Below, piece after piece: positions 27,895-34,658 of a stretch of 48,682 nt of DNA; the first letter of the stretch is position 1, and each line of letters begins with the position of its first letter. The DNA lies in NCBI GenBank assembly GCA_031411335.1, contig JANOAX010000005.1, forward strand, positions 1 to 48,682. The letters are read 5' to 3'. Origin of the DNA: JAJTFW01 sp031411335 (lineage in GTDB: Bacteria; Bacteroidota; Bacteroidia; AKYH767-A; OLB10). The position numbers were made by a program, and so were the translations under genes. A model generated the notes under the pieces. The model was given only the letters and a program-made list of their open reading frames with translations. It did no database searches and was not told the origin of the DNA.

Positions 27895-29046
27895 GTGAAT
27901 CAAAAGAAAAAAATATTAATTTTCGTAGACTGGTATTTACCGGGATACAAAGCGGGTGGTCCCATTCGATCTATTGCAAATATGTATAGTCAATTAAAAA
28001 ATGATTATGACTTTCGCATAGTCACTTCAGATATAGACTTACACGAAACAAATCCGTATGCAAATATCATCAGTGATCGATGGACCAAGGGACCTGATGG
28101 GTGCGACGTTATTTATTTGTCACAAGTAAAACGGAATTACAAAGAGATCGTTAAGATCATTAAAGAAGAGCGTGCCGATTTCATTTATCTGAATTCAGTA
28201 TTCTCTAAAGTTTTTACTGTTTTTCCATTACTTGCACGAAAGCGACACTTTCCCGTTCGGAAAGTAATTTTGGCTCCTCGAGGAATGTTAGGACATGGTG
28301 CATTGCAAATTAAATCTGCAAAGAAAAAAGTTTTCTTAACCTGGATGAAAGTAACTGGACTCTGTTCAACGATTCGATGGCATGCCTCTTCTACTTCTGA
28401 AGAAATCGAAATAAAAAAGATATTTGGAAAAAGTGCAAACACAAAAGTAGCTTTGAATTTAAGTGAAGGAAGAGAAATCAAGCCCATCAAAAAAGTAAAG
28501 AAGCAAGGAGAAATGAAAATTGCATTTCTTTCTAGGATATCCTACAAAAAAAACTTAGAAGGGACATTGCACTTACTTGCAAAAACATCAGCACAGCATC
28601 AAATTCAATTTGACATTTATGGACCTATTGAAGATGCACTGTATTGGTCAAAGTGTGAATCCATCATAACGACCTTACCACAGCATGTAAAAGTGAATTA
28701 CAGAGGTGCCATTGCCAATGACAAAGTAACAGAGACGCTTAAAAACTATCATTATAGTATTTTACTTACCTTTAATGAAAATTTCGGTCATTCCATCATA
28801 GAAAGTATGGCTGCAGGTTGTCCAGTTATCATCAGCGATCAAACGCCTTGGAGAAAACTAGAAAAAAGTTTAGTAGGATGGGATGTATCATTACAAGATG
28901 AAAATAAAATTCTTAGCGTGTTACATGATGCTGCAGAAATGAATGATGAAACCTATAATACTTGGAATCAATCTGCACAAAGTTTCGCAAGCAACATTAT
29001 ATTTCATCCGGAATCGATACAACAACATAAAGAACTCTTTTCCTAA
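27895..29046 (+). CDS. Glycosyltransferase, GT-B fold (family 4-like)
   Basis: The frame is open from a TTG at 27853 inside asnB, but the GTG at 27895 is preferred. It gives a product beginning VNQKKKILIFVDWYLPGYKA and starts 12 bases after the asnB stop. The resulting protein is about 383 residues. The glycine-rich loop PGYKAGGPIRSI at the N-terminus and RGMLGHGAL in the middle are typical of GT4 enzymes. The C-terminal LLTFNENFGHSIIESMAAGC carries the donor-binding E-x7-E motif (ENFGHSIIE). It adds a sugar of unknown type. There is no other ATG in a suitable position, so the start is uncertain. Confidence 0.8.
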   Translation: MNQKKKILIFVDWYLPGYKAGGPIRSIANMYSQLKNDYDFRIVTSDIDLHETNPYANIISDRWTKGPDGCDVIYLSQVKRNYKEIVKIIKEERADFIYLNSVFSKVFTVFPLLARKRHFPVRKVILAPRGMLGHGALQIKSAKKKVFLTWMKVTGLCSTIRWHASSTSEEIEIKKIFGKSANTKVALNLSEGREIKPIKKVKKQGEMKIAFLSRISYKKNLEGTLHLLAKTSAQHQIQFDIYGPIEDALYWSKCESIITTLPQHVKVNYRGAIANDKVTETLKNYHYSILLTFNENFGHSIIESMAAGCPVIISDQTPWRKLEKSLVGWDVSLQDENKILSVLHDAAEMNDETYNTWNQSAQSFASNIIFHPESIQQHKELFS

Positions 29047-29058
29047 AAAAGAGAAAAA

Positions 29059-29622
29059 ATGTCAATAGGAAAAACAGATTTATCAACCTACAATAACAGC
29101 TGGTATCAACCGGGAGGGAATATTATTTCTAGAACATGTTGGTACTACATTAATATTTTATTTTTCATGAATCATTTAAATCCCTTTAGTGGACCAAAAG
29201 TTTTTTTACTTCGGTTATTCGGCGCAAAGGTGGGGAGAGGCGTTGTGATTAAACCTGGAGTAAATATTAAATATCCTTGGTTACTGTCTATTGGCGATTA
29301 CACTTGGATTGGAGAGCGCGTATGGATCGATAATTTAGCGAGAGTGACCATTGGGAGCCATTGTTGTTTGAGTCAAGGTGCGTTTATCCTCTGTGGCAAT
29401 CACAACTATAAAAAGACCACCTTCGACTTGATTGTCAAGCCCGTTACGCTTGAAGATGGGGCTTGGGTAGGTGCTATGTCGGTAGTTTGCCCAGGAGTAA
29501 CGCTAAAAACACATTCCGTATTAACGGTTGACTCGGTAGCTACAGAAACCTTGGAAGCCTATTCACTGTATAAAGGAAACCCGGCACTAAAAATTCGGGA
29601 CCGAAACATTTCTGATCAATAA
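29059..29622 (+). CDS. WcaF-like acetyltransferase (left-handed beta-helix)
   Basis: The 187-residue protein is a hexapeptide-repeat O-acetyltransferase resembling WcaF of colanic acid synthesis. The repeats run from about 58 to 165, for example GRGVVIKPGVNIKYPW, SIGDYTWIGERVWIDN, VTIGSHCCLSQGAFI and EDGAWVGAMSVVCPGVTL. The likely catalytic His lies in CGNHNY near 112-117. It uses acetyl-CoA in the cytosol to acetylate a sugar and is expected to trimerise. It sits between two glycosyltransferases near the end of the operon. Together with the MBOAT/SGNH pair it gives the locus two separate acylation routes. Confidence 0.85.
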   Translation: MSIGKTDLSTYNNSWYQPGGNIISRTCWYYINILFFMNHLNPFSGPKVFLLRLFGAKVGRGVVIKPGVNIKYPWLLSIGDYTWIGERVWIDNLARVTIGSHCCLSQGAFILCGNHNYKKTTFDLIVKPVTLEDGAWVGAMSVVCPGVTLKTHSVLTVDSVATETLEAYSLYKGNPALKIRDRNISDQ

Positions 29623-29635
29623 TTTAGTCATTCGC

Positions 29636-30409
29636 ATGAAAATATCCATCATTACCATAACCTATAACAGTGCTGCCACTGTTGAAGATACTATTAAATC
29701 AGTAGTAATGCAAGACTATCCGAATGTTGAATATTTAATCATTGATGGAAAATCGAAAGACGCTACTTTACAAATTGCAGAAAAGTACAAAGACAAAATA
29801 TCAAAGATAGTTTCCGAAAAAGACAAAGGTTTATATGATGCATTAAACAAAGGCATCAAGCATGCTACTGGTGATATTATTGGCATGTTGCACTCTGATG
29901 ATTTGTATTCACATCCACAAGTAATAAGTAATATTGTGAAGACATTTCAAGACCATCCAGAAGCAGAAGGTGTTTATGCCGATTTAGTATTTGTAAATCG
30001 CAACGACACGGACAAAGTGATGCGCACTTGGGAATCGGGTACCTATCAAGAAGGCGATTTCTTAAAAGGATGGATGCCTCCACACCCTACTTTCTTTGTG
30101 AAGAAGGAGACTTATGAAAAACATGGTGGATTTAACACTGAATTAAAACTATCTGCCGATTACGAATTGATGCTACGTTTGATTCACAAGAATCAAATTA
30201 AATTAGCCTATTTAAACGAGGTCATTGTGAAGATGAGAATGGGTGGAGTAAGTAATGTAAGTTTCTTCGTAAAGTTAAAAGCCAATTTAGAAGACAAGAT
30301 GGCATGGAAGATTAACGGGATGAAACCAAAAATGACAACCATGATCATGAAGCCTCTTCGAAAGCTGGGGCAATATTTTAAGAGGACTTATCATTTATTT
30401 TTCTATTGA
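29636..30409 (+). CDS. Glycosyltransferase family 2 (WcaA/WcaE-like)
   Basis: The 257-residue GT-A enzyme begins MKISIITITYNSAATVEDTI and has LIIDGKSKDAT near 38-48. The DxD-like motif MLHSDDLYSHPQV lies near 83-95, and LSADYELMLRLIHKNQI near 177-193 holds the catalytic base region. It resembles the GT2 enzymes of colanic-acid-type loci. It is the last gene of the plus-strand locus and ends 19 bases before the convergent copper-efflux adaptor gene. There is no visible terminator between the two, so transcripts may run into each other. Confidence 0.9.
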   Translation: MKISIITITYNSAATVEDTIKSVVMQDYPNVEYLIIDGKSKDATLQIAEKYKDKISKIVSEKDKGLYDALNKGIKHATGDIIGMLHSDDLYSHPQVISNIVKTFQDHPEAEGVYADLVFVNRNDTDKVMRTWESGTYQEGDFLKGWMPPHPTFFVKKETYEKHGGFNTELKLSADYELMLRLIHKNQIKLAYLNEVIVKMRMGGVSNVSFFVKLKANLEDKMAWKINGMKPKMTTMIMKPLRKLGQYFKRTYHLFFY

Positions 30410-30428
30410 TAAAAGCAGACGGAAGTTT

Positions 30429-31631
30429 CTAATGGTTATGCCTTTGTCCTGCACCACTTTTTAAAATAAATTCACTGCTGAGTAGATATGCTCCTGATGT
30501 AACAACAATTTCGCCTTCTATTATTCCTGAAAGTATTTCTACGTGATATTCATTTTCTTTGCCTGTTTTTACCATTCGTTGTTCAAAGGTAGTTTCGTCT
30601 GTTTTAATCCAAACCGTTTTCATTTTTTCTAATAGAAGGGCTGATTTAGGAACGGATAGAACGGATTGACTTGTCTTCTTAGGATTAACATAAACCATCA
30701 TTCCGGGGATAAGTTTGCTTTTTGCATTGTCAATTCTAATGCGAAGCAGTTGAATTTTACGACCTGCTTCTACACTTGGATTATTGAACACAAGGTTACC
30801 ATTGTAAAGTTCATCAGGTGATGTCGTAGAATAAATCTGAAAGGAACTGTTACCGCTTATTTTTTCGCTTGCATAAGCCTGTGCCTCTACCCAAACTTCT
30901 TTCAGTTCTGATATCTTTATAAGTAGAGTTCCTTCTTCAACATACATTCCTTCCTTTACTGCCACTTCGGTAACATATCCTCGTGCCTGAGAATAGAAAG
31001 TGATTTGTGGTGATGCCGTATTATTTTTTTCTATTTTTAAAATCTGATTTTCATTTAACCCCCATAGCAAAAGTTTATTTCTGGAAGCAATGACCATGTC
31101 GGCCAAAAAATCGTTGGCGGTATTGCCTTGTCCCTTTCTCTCAGTCAACAAGAGAAATTCTCTTTCATCCGCAAATAGTTGTTCGCTGTAAATACTGTAA
31201 ACAGGATTTCCTTTTCGAATATATTCGCCCGATGTCTTGATGTAGAGTTTATCAATTCTTCCTTTTACCCTGCTGCTGATTGTGGTTACCTGTTCTTCGT
31301 CAATAGCAACTGTGCCAAGTATTGTTGATGTGGGAAAAATAGTTTTGAATTTTACAGTATCTGTTTCAATCCCGGCTAACTTTTGCTGCCGCTTGTCAAG
31401 GGTGATAAAATTGCCTTTGTGTCCTTCATGTTTTTTTTCCTTTTGCTGAACTTTAATGAGTGCCATACCGCAGACCGGACAAGCTCCAGGTGAATTGCTC
31501 TTCACACTTGGGTGCATGGGACAAGTATAGTATTCGTTGTCTTTATTTTCTGCATGATTTTCATGTTTGCTTTTACAGCTAAAAAATATAAGTACAACTG
31601 AAATAAAAAAGATAATTACTTTTTGTGTCAT
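30429..31631 (-). CDS. RND efflux periplasmic adaptor with N-terminal heavy-metal-binding domain (CusB-like lipoprotein)
   Basis: The 400-residue membrane-fusion protein links the inner-membrane pump to the outer-membrane channel. The signal peptide ends in a lipobox with Cys19 (IFFSCKSK), so it is lipid-anchored. At about 36-60 lies a heavy-metal-binding domain with CPMHP and CPVCGM, the type found on many copper and silver adaptors. The barrel-sandwich and beta-barrel parts follow (GRIDKLYIKTSGEYIRKGNP, YVTEVAVKEGMYVEEGTLL, LIPGMMVYVNP). The C-terminus is His-containing (GAGQRHNH). It is the last gene of the operon, two bases after another adaptor. Two adaptors in tandem for one pump is unusual and is discussed under findings. 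Confidence 0.9.
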   Translation of the reverse strand: MTQKVIIFFISVVLIFFSCKSKHENHAENKDNEYYTCPMHPSVKSNSPGACPVCGMALIKVQQKEKKHEGHKGNFITLDKRQQKLAGIETDTVKFKTIFPTSTILGTVAIDEEQVTTISSRVKGRIDKLYIKTSGEYIRKGNPVYSIYSEQLFADEREFLLLTERKGQGNTANDFLADMVIASRNKLLLWGLNENQILKIEKNNTASPQITFYSQARGYVTEVAVKEGMYVEEGTLLIKISELKEVWVEAQAYASEKISGNSSFQIYSTTSPDELYNGNLVFNNPSVEAGRKIQLLRIRIDNAKSKLIPGMMVYVNPKKTSQSVLSVPKSALLLEKMKTVWIKTDETTFEQRMVKTGKENEYHVEILSGIIEGEIVVTSGAYLLSSEFILKSGAGQRHNH

Positions 31632-31632
31632 T

Positions 31633-32862
31633 TTAATTATCGTTTAAGAATGTTTCACTGTCTATCAAATATCCAGCGTGTTCTGCTACTTCCTCATTTG
31701 CTGAAAGTCCGCTGATAACGGTGGTCATGCCGTTAGTTTCAGAACCTGCTATTACTTTTCGTAATTGAAAAATACCTGTTCCGCTTTCTGTCATTCCGGT
31801 TTTAACCCACACGAAAGAATTTAAACCTGTGCGATATATTGCCGATGCAGGAATTTGACCCAGATAGCTATCGGGGTTATTTGCTGTCAGCGGTATTTCA
31901 GCCGTTACAAGCGAATTTATTTTCAATTCACCTTTAACATTTGGTAATGTAATTCTTATCCTGATAAATCGCTGTTTGTTCTCTTCAAAGGTTTGCTCTA
32001 TCAATTCGATTTTTCCGATTAGTCGTCTATCAGGAAAGAGTTCTGAAATTATTTTAAACTGACTATTTTCGGTAATGGCTGAATGAAATTCAGAAGAAAT
32101 GGAAACTATTGCCCAAACATTTTGCAAATCATTTACACTGAAAAGTGTTTCCCCTTTATTGATATACATGCCTTCACGAATTTGAGAAGCGGCAGAACCG
32201 AAAGCTTTTCCTGAATTGCCTTTTGCTATCATGCTCATATTATTCACAGCAGTTTTCTGTTTAACATCATCACCTGCCATACTTTTTGTTTCGGAATTGA
32301 AAATTACATAACCATCGGATGGACTGTAAACCGCAATTGTTTGAGTGAATGTTTTCTTCTTCTTTAATTGCAAAATCTGATTTTCAGTAATGCCTAACAA
32401 TTTCAATTTCTGTTTTGATTGTTCCAAGAGCGACTCTTCTTTTTCTGACTTCAACAGAAATAAATGCTCCTCTTGAAAGGTATTAATTTCGGGACTATAC
32501 AGTTCCAATATTTTGTCGCCTTTATTTACATACTGCAAATCATATTTCACATAAAGTCTTTCAATCCTTCCGCCAAATCGGGCGGAAACAGTTTGGTTGT
32601 TGTTTCTGTCAACGTCAATGTATCCTTGTGCCTTCAGAATTTGTGTTTTGCTTTGTGTCGATAATTTTACAGTTGCTTGTCTTGATAAAACTTGTTTGTT
32701 GGGCGAATTAATCAGTTGCTCCATATTTATTTCATCAGGCATAGCTCTGTTTGCCTGATGGACCTGGTGTTCCATTTTATCGTTGTTGCATTGCTGAAAC
32801 AGAAGTGCAGTTAAAAGCAATACCGGAAGCAGAATTTTACTTGATTTCTTTCTCGTATTCAT
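31633..32862 (-). CDS. RND efflux periplasmic adaptor (CusB-like lipoprotein, no metal-binding domain)
   Basis: The 409-residue adaptor has a signal sequence ending with Cys25 (LLTALLFQQCNND), a probable lipobox. The region after it (about 28-45) has scattered His and Met (MEHQVHQ) but no CPxC domain. The barrel-sandwich hybrid is visible at GRIERLYVKYDLQYVNKGDK near 92-111 and YVIFNSETKSMAGDD. A beta-barrel segment follows (MYINKGETLFSVND) and a C-terminal domain (GLNSFVWVKTGMTE). Its start overlaps the end of the TolC-like gene by 26 bases. It may pair with the other adaptor in a hetero-assembly around CusA, or each may serve a different pump. That is inference. Confidence 0.88.
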   Translation of the reverse strand: MNTRKKSSKILLPVLLLTALLFQQCNNDKMEHQVHQANRAMPDEINMEQLINSPNKQVLSRQATVKLSTQSKTQILKAQGYIDVDRNNNQTVSARFGGRIERLYVKYDLQYVNKGDKILELYSPEINTFQEEHLFLLKSEKEESLLEQSKQKLKLLGITENQILQLKKKKTFTQTIAVYSPSDGYVIFNSETKSMAGDDVKQKTAVNNMSMIAKGNSGKAFGSAASQIREGMYINKGETLFSVNDLQNVWAIVSISSEFHSAITENSQFKIISELFPDRRLIGKIELIEQTFEENKQRFIRIRITLPNVKGELKINSLVTAEIPLTANNPDSYLGQIPASAIYRTGLNSFVWVKTGMTESGTGIFQLRKVIAGSETNGMTTVISGLSANEEVAEHAGYLIDSETFLNDN

Positions 32863-34087
32863 ATTCGGCTTCTAATTTTAATATGTTGAACAATTTATCA
32901 TACATCTCCGTCTTTTTCATCAACAACATTTCCCAAGCATCAAGCAACACGAAAAAATCCCCGGTGTTTTGCTTGTACCCAAGTAAATTGGCCTGTAAGT
33001 TATTTTCAAAAGCAGGAATTATTTCTTTACGATAATTTTCATACTGTCCGGTTTCGTAGTTGAGCATGATGAGTTTTTCCGATAACATTCTTTTTGCCAT
33101 TAGTTCCATGGTTTGTTTTTCCTGTTCCATTGCCTGAATTTGAAAACCAATTGACTTTGATTCTGAACTATACATTTTTGATGACCAAGGCACGATAGGA
33201 ATTGTCATCATTCCCATTACTGACCATTGATTTGGCATTCCAAACATTTGCATGTGTTCACCTCGCATTCCAAAATCCAGTCGGTTTCCAATTTTCATTA
33301 CTTTTTGCTCTAACTGCATGGACTGAATGTATTTTGACATTGCTGTAATATCACTTCGGTTTGAAATGTTGCTTGTATCGTTTGATGTGTAAGAATAATT
33401 CTGCGGTTCAATCAATGTATCAATTTCAAAAGTCGAATTCACATCCTGAACCATCAGGATGTTTAAACCGATATTGCTTTCTGCAATTATTCCCAACAGC
33501 ATGTATTGCATGTTTTTCAATTCTGCCAACTTCGCTTTTGCTTTGAAAATGGTTTGTAATTGAGATTGATTGCTGCTGAATTTAGCTTCTGCGGTAGTGA
33601 GCAGTAGATTTAAAATTTCTTCGCTTTCTGTAATTATGATTTGCTTCCTTTCATTTACAAAACGGTTGTAGTATAAAATCTTTGCTTCCCTTCTTAATTC
33701 ATTTTTAGTCCAATCGCCTTTACTTTTTTCTATTTCAGAAAGGGAACTGAGATAATTTTTCCTAGCGTTCAGTTTGCTTTGGTTGGGTATCATTTGTTCT
33801 ATAGAAAAAGCGATGCCCGCCTGATTCATCGGGTCGTTTTTTTCCTTCAACATCATCATATTGTAAGGGAAACGCATTAACCCTGTTGAAAAAGTTGGTG
33901 GCATCCAAGATTTTGCACCTTCAGTTTTGGCTTGCAATGCCTGAATGTTATATTGGTATTGAATGATGGAAGGATAATTTGTTTCTACCTGCTGCAAAAG
34001 TTTTTCCAAGGAAATGTAAGTGGAGTCTTGTGCATGAACACAAAAGGCAGAGCAAAGGAGAATGAAGAATGTTATTTTATTTTTCAT
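32837..34087 (-). CDS. TolC/CusC-family outer-membrane efflux channel
   Basis: The protein provides the outer-membrane exit duct. The start at ATG 34085-34087 gives 416 residues beginning MKNKITFFILLCSAFCVHAQ, a signal peptide cleaved after HAQ with no lipobox Cys. A GTG two codons upstream (34093) is the alternative start. The body is helical with Gln/Asn/Lys-rich coiled coils (for example YNIQALQAKTEGAKSW near 42 and MLMKKTEMYDKLFNILKLEA near the C-terminus), which fits the TolC alpha-barrel. A Met-rich stretch (EHMQMFGMPNQWSVMGMM, about 278-295) could contact copper or silver. It is encoded between the AAA NTPase and the two adaptors, consistent with a CusC-like role. Confidence 0.86.
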   Translation of the reverse strand: MKNKITFFILLCSAFCVHAQDSTYISLEKLLQQVETNYPSIIQYQYNIQALQAKTEGAKSWMPPTFSTGLMRFPYNMMMLKEKNDPMNQAGIAFSIEQMIPNQSKLNARKNYLSSLSEIEKSKGDWTKNELRREAKILYYNRFVNERKQIIITESEEILNLLLTTAEAKFSSNQSQLQTIFKAKAKLAELKNMQYMLLGIIAESNIGLNILMVQDVNSTFEIDTLIEPQNYSYTSNDTSNISNRSDITAMSKYIQSMQLEQKVMKIGNRLDFGMRGEHMQMFGMPNQWSVMGMMTIPIVPWSSKMYSSESKSIGFQIQAMEQEKQTMELMAKRMLSEKLIMLNYETGQYENYRKEIIPAFENNLQANLLGYKQNTGDFFVLLDAWEMLLMKKTEMYDKLFNILKLEAEYEYEKEIK

Positions 34088-34099
34088 GGTCACAGTCCT

Positions 34100-34654
34100 T
34101 TAAATATTTTTTAAAATGAAATCAACTCTTTCATCCGGAGGAAGCACTGGAATATGCACAACAGGAAATGGCAAAGATTCATAAACTTTTGTGATGAGCA
34201 TATGAATTTTTTTTTGTGATTCTGCATTTTCATTCCTTGCATAATCGTTTACCAATGGAAGGCAATCGAGTATAAAAACCTTTTTATAAGATACAGTTAG
34301 CAATGCTTTTGTCAGCCTTTCATCTTGAATAAGACTTAAAAAACGATAATAAGCAAGTGCATCAGGAATTGCACGGTCAAGAAAAACAAGAACATCGGGT
34401 TTAATTTCATTTTCCTGTTCAATCTGCATATCCAAAACTCCTAACTGAAATTCCTGTTGATTATTTCTGACTTCTTCTATGGTTCTTCCCTTCAACCGCT
34501 GAGTATCTAAGAAATGCCTAGCATGTTCCATTGTTGTAATATATCCTCTATCTTTTAGCAAGTTTACGGTTGTTGTTTTACCTGAACCGGGTCCGCCTGT
34601 GATAACATACCAGTTTGTTTGCCTAGTGGGTTTATTGATGATATTTATTGACAT
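34100..34654 (-). CDS. AAA/NadR-like P-loop NTPase of unknown role
   Basis: The 184-residue protein belongs to the small P-loop NTPase group related to the AAA_28 and NadR kinase domains. Walker A is GGPGSGKTTTVNLL near 20-33. A Walker B-like VLVFLDRAIPDALAYYRF lies near 87-104, and a lid region follows. It has no signal peptide and should be cytosolic. It sits between the P2-type ATPase (5 bases from its start) and the TolC-like gene (12 bases), so it is part of the copper-efflux transcript. The substrate and role are unknown. Its presence in this operon is odd because no metal-transport link is established for this family. Confidence 0.75.
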   Translation of the reverse strand: MSINIINKPTRQTNWYVITGGPGSGKTTTVNLLKDRGYITTMEHARHFLDTQRLKGRTIEEVRNNQQEFQLGVLDMQIEQENEIKPDVLVFLDRAIPDALAYYRFLSLIQDERLTKALLTVSYKKVFILDCLPLVNDYARNENAESQKKIHMLITKVYESLPFPVVHIPVLPPDERVDFILKNI

Positions 34655-34658
34655 TGCT

